From Phycisphaerales bacterium UBA1845 (GTDB taxonomy: Bacteria > Planctomycetota > Phycisphaerae > UBA1845), in the NCBI GenBank assembly GCA_002338715.1, contig DDIR01000061.1, positions 94,305-143,723 of the forward strand: a stretch of 49,419 nucleotides of DNA, read 5' to 3'. Positions 1 through 7,864 of the stretch are shown here, piece by piece; the stretch's first letter is position 1, and every line of letters begins with the position of its first letter. Position numbers and translations under genes: made by a program. Under the pieces are notes generated by a model that did not search any database, was not told the origin of the DNA, and saw only the letters and a list, made by a program, of their open reading frames with translations.

Positions 1-102
1 AGCCAACACCCCCGCCAGCCGCACATCCCAACCCGAAACACCGCCAGCAATACCGTACGATTTCAAATATTTTGAATGGCTGGTGTGTCGCCCGACAACT
101 TC

Positions 103-108
103 TATAAT
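103..108 (+). promoter_or_regulatory. -10 box of probable mqnE promoter
   Basis: A perfect TATAAT lies 67 bases before the mqnE start codon. No good -35 hexamer is visible at normal spacing, so the promoter call rests on the -10 box and its position. Confidence 0.4.
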
Positions 109-175
109 CCCAAAAGCGCCGCGAAAAATCGCCCGCGGGGCATTCAATTGAATTGATCCAGAGGAAACCCGCATC

Positions 176-1357
176 TTGAAAGCGTCAGCCAACCCATCGC
201 CGGACATCAACCGAATCGCCGATCGCGTCCGCGCGGGCGAACGGTTGAGTTTTGATGAGGGGTTGGCCCTCTATACCGATTGCGACGTCCACCTGCTCGG
301 CGAGTTGGCCAACCACGTTCGCGAACAAAAGAACGGGCGCAAGGCCTACTACAACATCAACCGCCACATCAATTATTCGAATTACTGCGTGCTGCGCTGC
401 AAGTTCTGCTCGTTTTATCGACCCTGGACCAAAGATGGCGCCGACGATGGTTACGCCCTCTCCGTCGAAGAGGTCGCCCAGCGGGCCAAGCAAGCGGCTG
501 ACTTCGGCGCGACCGAAGTGCACATCGTGGGTGGGCTTCACCCGAAGTTGGAGTTCGACTATTACCTCGACATGTGTCGGGCGATCAAGTCAGCCGCTCC
601 CGACATCCACGTCAAAGCCTTCACCGCGATCGAAATCATTCACTTCACACGCATCACCAATCCGAAGCTTTCGATCGAAGAAGTATTGACGCAACTGCGC
701 GATGCGGGGCTGGGTTCGCTCCCGGGCGGAGGGGCTGAGATCTTCGACGATCGCGTTCACGATGAGGCCTATAAGAACAAGGTCGGAGAAGCCGGGTGGT
801 TTGAAGTGCATCGAGCCGCCCACTCGATCGGCATGTATTCCAACGCGACGATGCTCTACGGTCACATCGAAACGCCGGCTGAGCGGATTAAACATCTGAT
901 CAAGCTGCGCGAACATCAGGACGAATCGATCGCCAGCCGTCCCGCCCGCTTCAACGCAATCATTCCGCTGCCGTTTATTCCCGACAATAGCGAGCTGGCC
1001 CACCTGCCGGGTCCGAGCGGTTTGACGAACCTACGAACGCTGGCAATCGCGCGATTGATGCTCGACAACTTCGACCACGTCAAGGCGTTTTGGATCATGC
1101 AGACGCCGAAGCTGGCGCAAGTTTCGCTGAACTGGGGCGTGGATGATCTGGATGGCACGGTCGTCTACTACGACATCACCAAGCGCGAAGGCACCGGCAC
1201 GCATCAGGAACTGACGATCGACAAGATCCAGCGAATGATCGCGGAAGCCAACTGCGTCCCCGTCGAACGCGACACGCTATACAAAGAAATCCACCGCGAC
1301 GCCCCACCGCCAAGGCCAAAGCAAGACGACGCGCTCCTGCCAATCCTGCCAGCATAA
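176..1357 (+). CDS. mqnE: Aminofutalosine synthase MqnE (radical SAM)
   Basis: Radical SAM enzyme of the futalosine menaquinone pathway; the family joins the chorismate-derived enolpyruvyl benzoate to S-adenosylmethionine to give aminofutalosine. The 393-residue protein has the cluster-binding pattern Cys71-x3-Cys75-x2-Cys78, then VGGLHP (about residues 118-123), PGGGAEIF (183-190) and NATMLYGHIE, which fit MqnE better than its paralogue MqnC. Length is normal for the family. The start is TTG at 176, chosen because GAGGAAA at 161-167 is a good ribosome binding site 8 bases upstream. No other menaquinone genes are adjacent, so the pathway is dispersed or lies outside the window. Confidence 0.88.
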   Translation: MKASANPSPDINRIADRVRAGERLSFDEGLALYTDCDVHLLGELANHVREQKNGRKAYYNINRHINYSNYCVLRCKFCSFYRPWTKDGADDGYALSVEEVAQRAKQAADFGATEVHIVGGLHPKLEFDYYLDMCRAIKSAAPDIHVKAFTAIEIIHFTRITNPKLSIEEVLTQLRDAGLGSLPGGGAEIFDDRVHDEAYKNKVGEAGWFEVHRAAHSIGMYSNATMLYGHIETPAERIKHLIKLREHQDESIASRPARFNAIIPLPFIPDNSELAHLPGPSGLTNLRTLAIARLMLDNFDHVKAFWIMQTPKLAQVSLNWGVDDLDGTVVYYDITKREGTGTHQELTIDKIQRMIAEANCVPVERDTLYKEIHRDAPPPRPKQDDALLPILPA

Positions 1358-1385
1358 TTCAACCCACGCAAGCCAAAGAGGGTGG

Positions 1386-1406
1386 CCCATGTTCTTCGAA
1401 CATGGG
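1386..1406. repeat. Short palindromic repeat, family D copy 1
   Basis: Perfect 9-bp inverted repeat CCCATGTTC/GAACATGGG with a 3-base loop inside a GGGTGGCCCA...TGGGGGA frame. A second copy in opposite orientation lies about 150 bases on, so the two form a REP-pair-like unit in the 218-bp gap between mqnE and the next gene. Confidence 0.7.
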
Positions 1407-1542
1407 GGAATCGATGATCCGACCAACTGAGCCGCGAGTGCGATGAGCAAAACGCGCGATCCTGACTTAGTCGTTGAGGGTCCTGTGGCAAGTGGCATCA
1501 GGTGAGGCGTTCGAATCATCTACAGTGGCGATCATCGCCTCC

Positions 1543-1562
1543 CCCACCTCTGAAGAGGTGGG
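1543..1562. repeat. Short palindromic repeat, family D copy 2 (inverted)
   Basis: Perfect 9-bp inverted repeat CCCACCTCT/AGAGGTGGG with flanks matching copy 1 in reverse orientation. It lies just past the stop of the minus-strand gene at 1576 and could also act as a transcript-end hairpin. Confidence 0.7.
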
Positions 1563-1575
1563 CCACCCATCCGAG

Positions 1576-2361
1576 CTAATCACCAGTAGCACTGGCGGAC
1601 TTCTTCAACCGCGCCTTTACTTCAGCCGGTGGTTCGAAGTGGTCACTTTGAAAACCGACATTGTGCTCGATGGACAGGCTCTTGATTGTCGTGGTCCACT
1701 CGGCGCCGGACTCGAGAATTCGATTGGTTCCCACCATTTTGTGAGCAAGCATTACGCCATCCACCGGGCGATAGTCAGTGAAAACCCGACTCACCTCGCG
1801 CGTGCCATAGGGCATTTTCTGCGTCATTGCGAGTCCCCGTCGCAGGCCCGTCTTGATCTCAAGATAATGCGTTTGCTCAAGACCGGATTTTGTGGTGATC
1901 CGCAATTTGAAACACTCGACTCCATCAAACAAGGCACGCGACTCCACGGTCATCGATTCATACAATGCGCGTCGATTGGTTTCCCATCCAACTTGGGCAT
2001 CGTATTCCGACCATTTCAGTTGCTCCCCCGATTCCACCGAAACGCCTTCCGGAGAAACACTCCAACCGATCCCATCGTGAAATCCCCACTCGGTCACTCT
2101 TCCGTCGGCAAACTCCACACGCCCGCGAGCGTCCTTGGGACGCGCCGTCTCCGTCGTGACGATCGCGGCTTCTGACTCATACGAGAGATACAGTTCCATC
2201 CGCTCACGACGGCTGTGGATCTTGGCGTAGGCCTCCGCCCCGCCGGTCACCTCGACAAACCGGTCCAAAACATCCTCCGCTTTGGGCAATGCGTCGTCTC
2301 GGCCCATCGCGGTAGCGGAAACGAACAAGACGACGACCAAAAATGTCGAGGCGAATTTCAT
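1576..2361 (-). CDS. Secreted protein, outer-membrane lipoprotein-sorting-like
   Basis: 261-residue exported protein of unknown function. A signal peptide covers about residues 1-20. The mature start (DRFVEVTGG, then a Lys/Tyr/Ala-rich stretch) resembles the LolA-like fold family common in Planctomycetota and Acidobacteria, where proteins measure or carry lipids. That assignment is by pattern only. The start is ATG at 2361, because AAGGAGCG sits 4 bases upstream; an in-frame ATG 13 codons earlier would put charged residues before the signal peptide. It is divergent from the thioredoxin-like gene that starts 119 bp away. Confidence 0.7.
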   Translation of the reverse strand: MKFASTFLVVVLFVSATAMGRDDALPKAEDVLDRFVEVTGGAEAYAKIHSRRERMELYLSYESEAAIVTTETARPKDARGRVEFADGRVTEWGFHDGIGWSVSPEGVSVESGEQLKWSEYDAQVGWETNRRALYESMTVESRALFDGVECFKLRITTKSGLEQTHYLEIKTGLRRGLAMTQKMPYGTREVSRVFTDYRPVDGVMLAHKMVGTNRILESGAEWTTTIKSLSIEHNVGFQSDHFEPPAEVKARLKKSASATGD

Positions 2362-2480
2362 TGAACGCTCCTTTGCAGACAATGGGGAGAGGCTGCTCAT
2401 GTCCTCCGGGGGAAACCGCCATCGCGCCCTGGGCTGGAAATGATTTTGCCCGTGCGTCGGTCTGATATTAGCATACCGGC

Positions 2481-3773
2481 ATGAACCACAAAACTAAATC
2501 GATACCGGTTGTCGTTGCCCTGCTTCTGATCGCAAACATCGCCAGCGCCGACGACAAGCTCACGGCCTACCGCGTTGTCCTGGATTCTCCCGGCGGCGAA
2601 CTCCCGTTCCTGCTCTACGTGGGTCAACTTCCCGGCGGCGAACCCGGCGAGATGGCCGGCTACATCGACAACGGCGAAGAGCGATTCCAGGTTTCCGAAC
2701 TGCGCACCGAAGGGCGGCGGATCATCCTCACGATCGATCACTACGATTCGCGCCTTGAGCTGAACGCCGAGAAAGCCGCCGGTCCCGATGACGGTTGGCT
2801 TCCCGTACCAGCCAAGGGGCATTGGCGAAAAGTCACTGGCGACCGAAAGTCAGCTCGCCTCAACTGCACGTTGACCGCATCGCCAGGCTATCGATTCGAA
2901 CCACTCACCGATGTCAAGACCGACGACACGCTGCCCGCCAGCGTCGACGGGCGATGGTCAACCTTGTTCGGCGACGACAAAACGCCCGCGATCGGCGCGT
3001 TCAAACAGCTTCCCGATGGCACGGTGCATGGAACGTTCCTGACCACCACCGGCGACTTTCGATACCTAGCCGGTTGCTACCAAGCCGGGCGTCTGCGCAT
3101 GTCGGCGTTTGATGGCGGCCACGCGTTCCTGTTCGATGCAACGATGCAACCCGACGGGACGCTCAAAGGCGATTTCTGGTCGCGCGATTCGTGGCACGAG
3201 ACGTGGACAGCCAAGCGCGACGAGACCGCGACTTTGCCCGATGGGTTCGAGATGGTCGACACGAAGAAGAAGTTCGACCTGTCATCGATGAAGTACCGCG
3301 ACCTCGACGGCGAGATGGTGGCGCTGACCGATCCGAAGTTCAAAGGACCCGCCCGCATCGTCGAAATCTTCGGTACGTGGTGCCCCAACTGTCACGACGC
3401 CTCGCACCATCTCAACGAGTTGCAAGAAAAGTATGGCCCGCGCGGTCTGCGCATCGTCAGCCTGGCGTTCGAGATATCCGGAGACGTGGAGCGCGATACG
3501 GAACAAATCCACCGCTTCATCAAGCGAAACGATGTGAAGTATCCGATCCTGTTGGGTGGTATTTCCGACAAGGAGGTGGTGGCCAAGGTCGTACCGCTGA
3601 TCAACAAGCTCAAGTCATTTCCGACGATGATCTTCATCGACGGCAACGACCACGTTCGCGCGGTCTACAGCGGTTACAACGGACCGGCTACCGGTGACGC
3701 CAACAAAGAAATGGTCAAGGCAATCGATGCATTGATTGAGAAACTGCTGGCTGAGGGTGGGACGAACGGTTAG
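2481..3773 (+). CDS. Secreted TlpA/thioredoxin-family redoxin
   Basis: 430-residue exported protein. Signal peptide (about 1-24), a roughly 240-residue beta-rich N-terminal part I do not recognise, then a thioredoxin-fold domain from about residue 272 to 425. The redox motif is W300-C301-P302-N303-C304, with the TlpA-like setting VEIFGTWCPNC and the cis-proline loop SFPTMIFID. Such proteins reduce or exchange disulfides outside the cytoplasmic membrane. The N-terminal domain may be a binding module, as in DUF4369-type TlpA proteins, but that is inference. No Dsb or cytochrome maturation gene is nearby. Confidence 0.8.
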   Translation: MNHKTKSIPVVVALLLIANIASADDKLTAYRVVLDSPGGELPFLLYVGQLPGGEPGEMAGYIDNGEERFQVSELRTEGRRIILTIDHYDSRLELNAEKAAGPDDGWLPVPAKGHWRKVTGDRKSARLNCTLTASPGYRFEPLTDVKTDDTLPASVDGRWSTLFGDDKTPAIGAFKQLPDGTVHGTFLTTTGDFRYLAGCYQAGRLRMSAFDGGHAFLFDATMQPDGTLKGDFWSRDSWHETWTAKRDETATLPDGFEMVDTKKKFDLSSMKYRDLDGEMVALTDPKFKGPARIVEIFGTWCPNCHDASHHLNELQEKYGPRGLRIVSLAFEISGDVERDTEQIHRFIKRNDVKYPILLGGISDKEVVAKVVPLINKLKSFPTMIFIDGNDHVRAVYSGYNGPATGDANKEMVKAIDALIEKLLAEGGTNG

Positions 3774-3806
3774 AGGGATGTTTCCGAACGTGCTCGGCGT
3801 TTGTCA

Positions 3807-3838
3807 GTCCCCCACCCTGGAAGGGCGGGGCACCCTGT
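3807..3838. repeat. Short palindromic repeat, family D copy 3
   Basis: CCCCACCCT-gga-AGGGCGGGG with a trailing CACCCT resembles the copy at 1543-1562 in the same orientation. It fills the short gap between two convergent genes. Confidence 0.55.
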
Positions 3839-3845
3839 CCCTTGG

Positions 3846-6548
3846 CTATTCGGTTGCGTCTTCTTTGGTTAGAAGTGCTCGATACTCTGCGGCGCGTTCG
3901 GGTTGCTCCTGCAATTCGTAGAGTTCCGCGAGCCGGCTGACGATCTTCTGCGTGTGGGTGTACTCGATGCCCATCGTGTCGCGCAGGCACTCGAATGCGT
4001 GTAGCAGCAGCGTCTCGGCGCGATCGAATTCCTCCAGGGCAATCAGGGACTGGGCCATCCCCCCTTCAAAGACGCATGGCAGCCAATTGCCGTCGGGCCA
4101 CATCTTCGCACTGATGTCCAGCGCTTCGGTGTACTGCTTGACGGCTTCTTCGTGCTGGCCTTTGTCGCGCAGCTGGCTGGCAAGATTGTTCATGGCGATG
4201 AGCGTCTGTACCGTTTCGTCGCCAAGCGTCCTGCGTGTAGCCGCGACGACCTGCCTGGCGAGGCGTTCGGATTCATCGACTTCGCCTTTGTCTTCTAGTA
4301 CGCCCGAGAGATTGCCCATCGCCAACAGTGTCGCGGGATGATCCTCACCTTTTGTACGCGTGTAGATTTCCAAAACTTCGCGAAACAAGCGCTCGGCTTC
4401 TTCGAGTTGGCCCTGATGGTGCAAGGTTCTCGCAAGGTTGTTTTCGGTGATCAAGGTGTTTTGATTCTCGGGCCCCAGAACCTTGCGGCTGATCCTCAGC
4501 ACACGGCGATGGGCGGCTTCCGCTTCCTTCACGTCGCCAAGTTCCATGGTCACGTCAGCGAGATTGTTCAGCGTGATCAATGTGTCGGCGTGTTCTTCGC
4601 CGATGTCTTCCAACTGAATCTCAAGGACATTTCGAAAGATCTTTTCAGCCTCGGCGTACTCACCCAACTGGACGAGGAGCGATGCACTGTTTGACGTAGC
4701 CGCAAGCGTTTTTGGGTGGCGCGAACCGAATTTTTTCAGGTACGCAACGCTGACATCGCCAAGCAATTTTCGGGCTTCGTCGAAGCGCCCGATTTCCTGA
4801 TACTGCCCACCGAGCATGTTCATCGTGCCGAGCGTGTCGAAGTGATTGTCACCCAGAATCGCCTTCTGACGTTTGATGTTTGCGGTGGCCAATGAAATCG
4901 CCTCGTCACGCCGCCCCTGGGCATAGCGCACACGGGCAAGCTCCGTGATCGCCGAAAGTCCCATCCGAATGATTTCGGATTCAGCAACGTCATCGCGGCT
5001 GTTCGATTCAGTGACATCAAATGACACTGGCTGATCGGGGACATCCTTGATGCCGGTCTCTTCGATGACTTCTTCAAACAGCTCAGCCGCTTCGTCCAGC
5101 CGATCGAGTTCAAACAATATCCGCGCCAGCATCGATCGCGACGACAGAAGATCGACGGTCACATCCCCGTCCGACTCTTCGAACAGTTCCACCGACTTTC
5201 GCATCAAAGGTTCGGCATCGCTGTACCGACCGAGACTTTGATAACTGCTACCCAGGGTTTGATAGAGCGAAGCACGAATCGTTGCGGGCGTTTCGCTATC
5301 TTCCTCAAGCTGCGCCACTGCCCCGGCAAGCACGTCGGCCACCTTGACCTGATAGCCTTCGTTCTCCGCATCGACGGACGACAACATCGACTGCAAAAAG
5401 CGATTGATCGAACCGGCTCGTTCCGCCTGCGTGCGAGCGATTTTCTGCGCTTCATTCGCGTCGCGATAGAGAATCGACATCGTCACGCCGTAGGCAATCG
5501 TCAGAATCAAAATCGCCACCGCAGCGCCGGCCAACATGCGATAGCGCTTCAGATTTCGCTTCAACACATACCACGTGCTGTCGCGCCGCGCCTCGATCGG
5601 TTCACCGGTTTCGAACCGTCGCAAATCCTCAGCCAACTCCCGAGCCGACTGATAGCGTCGCTCCGGATCTTTCGACAGCGCTTTCAGCGTGATCGTTTCA
5701 AGATCGGCAGAGATGATCGAATTGTGCGATCGCAGCGATGCAGGTTCGCTCATCACGATGTTGTCGAGCACCTCACGAATGCGCCCCTGCACTTCGTAAG
5801 GAAACGCACCTGTGAGCAGGTAATAGAGCATCATCCCGAGCGAATACACGTCGGTACGCACATCGATGCGCTGAAGGCTCCCTTCCGCCTGCTCCGGACT
5901 CGCCCACGCCAACGATCCGAAGAAACTGCCCGAGCGGCTGATCGCGTCAGCCCCCTTGCTCGTGCCATCCGATTCGCCGAAACCCTTGGCCAACCCAAAG
6001 TCGAGAATCCTCGGCTCACCGCGCCGGTCCACGCGCACGTTGCTCGGCTTGAGGTCGCGATGCATGATCCCATGCTGGTGGGCGAAGTGAATCGCGTCGC
6101 ATGTCTTGGCCATCAAGCTGACCACACGCGACACGTCGGCCCGCGATTTTGGACAGAGCGGGACGGCTTCATCGAGCGGCAAACCGTCGACAAACTCCAT
6201 CACCAGATACTGCCGGCCTTCATCGGTCGTACCGCTGTCGTAAATGCTGACGATGTTGGGATGGCGAAGCGATGCGACCAGATCAACCTCGCGCTCAAAT
6301 CGCCGGGCGCTGGCCGACGATGCCAACGCGCCGTCGAGCAATACTTTGATGGCGACATCGCGTCCGGTGGATTTCTGCACGCTGCGATAGACAACACCCT
6401 GTCCGCCGCGGCGCACTTCAACGAGTTGATCGTAGCCGTCGATCTCGATGGGCAGACGGGTTCGCCGAGCCTCGCGCTGCACTTCGCTGAGCAACGTCGA
6501 GGGATCATCAAACCACTGTGATGGGGTGGATGGTATGCCCGATGGCAC
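3846..6548 (-). CDS. Ser/Thr protein kinase with TPR tail
   Basis: 900-residue membrane-anchored Hanks-type kinase. The kinase domain runs from about 40 to 312: Gly loop RGGQGVV (47-53), Lys68 in VAIK, catalytic Asp165 in HRD, DFG Asp183, and the SPEQ segment near 218. All key residues are intact, so it should be active. One membrane segment (about 338-360) follows, then tetratricopeptide repeats from about 390 to the end, outside the membrane if the kinase is cytoplasmic. The start is GTG at 6548 with GGAGAG upstream. It begins 23 bases after the sigma gene stop, so the two form an operon, a common planctomycete pairing. Confidence 0.9.
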   Translation of the reverse strand: MPSGIPSTPSQWFDDPSTLLSEVQREARRTRLPIEIDGYDQLVEVRRGGQGVVYRSVQKSTGRDVAIKVLLDGALASSASARRFEREVDLVASLRHPNIVSIYDSGTTDEGRQYLVMEFVDGLPLDEAVPLCPKSRADVSRVVSLMAKTCDAIHFAHQHGIMHRDLKPSNVRVDRRGEPRILDFGLAKGFGESDGTSKGADAISRSGSFFGSLAWASPEQAEGSLQRIDVRTDVYSLGMMLYYLLTGAFPYEVQGRIREVLDNIVMSEPASLRSHNSIISADLETITLKALSKDPERRYQSARELAEDLRRFETGEPIEARRDSTWYVLKRNLKRYRMLAGAAVAILILTIAYGVTMSILYRDANEAQKIARTQAERAGSINRFLQSMLSSVDAENEGYQVKVADVLAGAVAQLEEDSETPATIRASLYQTLGSSYQSLGRYSDAEPLMRKSVELFEESDGDVTVDLLSSRSMLARILFELDRLDEAAELFEEVIEETGIKDVPDQPVSFDVTESNSRDDVAESEIIRMGLSAITELARVRYAQGRRDEAISLATANIKRQKAILGDNHFDTLGTMNMLGGQYQEIGRFDEARKLLGDVSVAYLKKFGSRHPKTLAATSNSASLLVQLGEYAEAEKIFRNVLEIQLEDIGEEHADTLITLNNLADVTMELGDVKEAEAAHRRVLRISRKVLGPENQNTLITENNLARTLHHQGQLEEAERLFREVLEIYTRTKGEDHPATLLAMGNLSGVLEDKGEVDESERLARQVVAATRRTLGDETVQTLIAMNNLASQLRDKGQHEEAVKQYTEALDISAKMWPDGNWLPCVFEGGMAQSLIALEEFDRAETLLLHAFECLRDTMGIEYTHTQKIVSRLAELYELQEQPERAAEYRALLTKEDATE

Positions 6549-6570
6549 GGATACTCTCCGCGTAAGCGCG

Positions 6571-7161
6571 CTAGCCCTCTTCGTCCACTTGCTGGCGAAT
6601 CAGTTCGCTGAGTCGCTTGAGGATGCGCGACTTGGCTTTGTAAACCTGATCCACGTTGATCCCGAGTTCGTCGGCAGTTTCCTGCGCACTACGCCCCTGC
6701 ACCGCGTAATATTCAAACGCGTTCTGGTCCTGCTCGTTGTATTCGATCGCGATGATCCGCATCGCTTGACGCACATGATGCTGACGCCATTCCTCCTCCC
6801 AGATCGCTTCCGTCTCCGGATCGTCCTTCACCGGATCGATGGCGGCATCAATATCTTCTAGCAGTACCGGGCTTTTTTTCTGAAACGTTTTTCGATAGAC
6901 GGCTCGAATCACGAGCGTTTTGAGGTAAGAACGGAATTTTCCCTTGCTCGGGTCGTACTCAAAATCCTGCATGGACTTCGACAGGATCATGAGCACATCC
7001 TGCATGATATCATCGATCTCGCCCGATCTGACGTGGCGGCGGCGGGCGAAACTGCGGATCAGCGGGCCGTAGCGCTCGCAGAACTCCGTCCAAGCCGCAT
7101 GATCGTCGGCTTTGGCGACCCGTTCGAGGAGTGTCACATGCGTGGTGTTCGGCCCAATCAT
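6571..7161 (-). CDS. ECF-type RNA polymerase sigma factor
   Basis: 196-residue sigma-70 family protein of the extracytoplasmic-function type. Region 2 is at about residues 25-90, with a DDIMQDVL core-binding segment; region 4 is at about 140-190, ending in a helix-turn-helix (SAQETADELGINVDQVYKAK). It lies directly upstream of the TPR kinase, which suggests the kinase controls it or its regulon; planctomycete sigma factors of this kind usually lack a classical anti-sigma factor. A TAGAAT -10 box (minus strand, plus positions 7171-7176) would start transcription about 3 bases before the ATG, so the mRNA may be leaderless. Confidence 0.88.
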   Translation of the reverse strand: MIGPNTTHVTLLERVAKADDHAAWTEFCERYGPLIRSFARRRHVRSGEIDDIMQDVLMILSKSMQDFEYDPSKGKFRSYLKTLVIRAVYRKTFQKKSPVLLEDIDAAIDPVKDDPETEAIWEEEWRQHHVRQAMRIIAIEYNEQDQNAFEYYAVQGRSAQETADELGINVDQVYKAKSRILKRLSELIRQQVDEEG

Positions 7162-7170
7162 CGTGGGGGT

Positions 7171-7176
7171 ATTCTA
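7171..7176 (-). promoter_or_regulatory. -10 box before the sigma factor gene
   Basis: TAGAAT on the minus strand, 10 bases from the ATG at 7161. No clear -35 hexamer or ribosome binding site is seen, consistent with a very short or absent leader. Confidence 0.4.
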
Positions 7177-7231
7177 CCGCAAATGAAGTGTGAAGGCGCG
7201 GGCGAACAGTGATTGTGGGCACATGGCGTGC

Positions 7232-7269
7232 AAAAAATGAGCCCGCCGATGGTTGATCCATCGACGGGC
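7232..7269 (-). terminator. Rho-independent terminator of the candidate ncRNA
   Basis: On the minus strand, GCCCGtCGATGG and CCATCGgCGGGC form a 12-bp stem with one G-T pair and a 5-base loop, followed by ATTTTTT. It lies 71 bases before the sigma gene, so it could also work as an attenuator. Confidence 0.85.
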
Positions 7270-7333
7270 CTGGAAACCTATCATGGTTTCTGAAACCTGA
7301 AAGGTTGCTGCGAACGCAGCTACGTTTGCTACG

Positions 7334-7369
7334 CTATCGCAGCGACCTCGTTTGTTCACCTATCGTCAC
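7334..7369 (-). CDS. Possible 11-codon mini-ORF inside the ncRNA
   Basis: A GTG start lies 6 bases after AGGAGG, part of an 11-base match (AGGAGGTGATC, plus 7371-7381) to the complement of the usual 16S rRNA 3' end. The ORF reads MTIGEQTRSLR and stops at TAG. It could be a leader peptide, or the site may only recruit the 30S subunit. Very short, so coding is uncertain. Confidence 0.3.
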   Translation of the reverse strand: MTIGEQTRSLR

Positions 7370-7585
7370 AGATCACCTCCTATTCAAGGGCAGGACATCC
7401 CGAAACCGTCTTCTGCCTTCCTCAAACGGTAGGCAGCTCGTGCCCCGGGCATTGATCATCGCGCCGGCCGTCGCCTGGCGAGCACGCGTGGGGTAATCGA
7501 TCCCACGGCAGGGTGCGTCTTACCGAGTCGCCTCGCCCAGTTTTTTGAGGCTGTCACTGAGGCAGATCACTCGCCCTGCACTTTA

Positions 7586-7615
7586 AGTCTAGGACAGGCG
7601 CATATATCGGGTCAA
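7586..7615 (-). promoter_or_regulatory. Sigma-70-type promoter of the candidate ncRNA
   Basis: TTGACC (plus 7610-7615) and TAGACT (plus 7586-7591) on the minus strand with an 18-base spacer. This is one of the best vegetative promoters in the window and predicts a start at about 7579. Confidence 0.7.
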
Positions 7616-7796
7616 GTCTTTTTTTGTCGGGTGGATTTCAAAAATCGCGCGAACAGCGCATCGCCGATACCAGTATTGAAAACGTCGGCGACGTGCGCGC
7701 ATTGTTAGCGATGCGCAAAGCTTCGTGGCGTCCGATAGTGTCGGGGGTTTTCGGTTGCGACGGAAAGAGTGCCAACCTTGCGACACCTGACTCGCA

Positions 7797-7864
7797 CGTA
7801 CGGTGGGCCATGCGCACCATGTTGTTGCGAATTCAAACTGCGGTGGGCACGGCCCACCCTACGG
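7797..7864. repeat. Inverted pair of family A palindromic repeats
   Basis: A degenerate copy (7797-7820, GGTGGGCCATGCGCACC) and an inverted good copy (7836-7864, GGTGGGCACGGCCCACCCTAC). The second copy encodes the last residues and leads into the stop codon of proB. Confidence 0.75.

Larger units (their letters stand above)
7232..7579 (-). ncRNA. Candidate structured RNA of about 348 nt, family not recognised
   Basis: A complete transcription unit without a protein gene. The predicted start (7579) falls exactly on the first base of a GCAGGG strand that pairs with CCCTGC at plus 7508-7513, enclosing further stems CGAGT/ACTCG and GCCTC/GAGGC. Next come a CGTGGG/CCCACG hairpin, an H-type pseudoknot (CTGCC/GGCAG interleaved with CCGT/ACGG, 7406-7436), a long GGTCGCTGCGA hairpin near 7307-7350, and the terminator. 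It lacks the RNase P, tmRNA and SRP RNA signature sequences I looked for. It may be a free regulatory RNA or a long leader controlling the sigma/kinase operon. Confidence 0.6.

Noticed and set aside
1474..2175. 233-codon plus-strand ORF opposite the secreted protein gene
   Set aside because: No family features; overlaps a gene with signal peptide and ribosome binding site.
5238..6521. 427-codon plus-strand ORF opposite the kinase gene
   Set aside because: It is the mirror of a strongly supported kinase gene, with no ribosome binding site or family features.
7300..7400. RNase P, tmRNA, SRP or 6S identity for the 348-nt RNA
   Set aside because: Looked for the conserved GAGGAAAGTCCGG, GGTCCGGAAGGAAGCAGC and tRNA-like 3' end of those families and did not find them; a 6S rod-with-bulge shape is not evident either.
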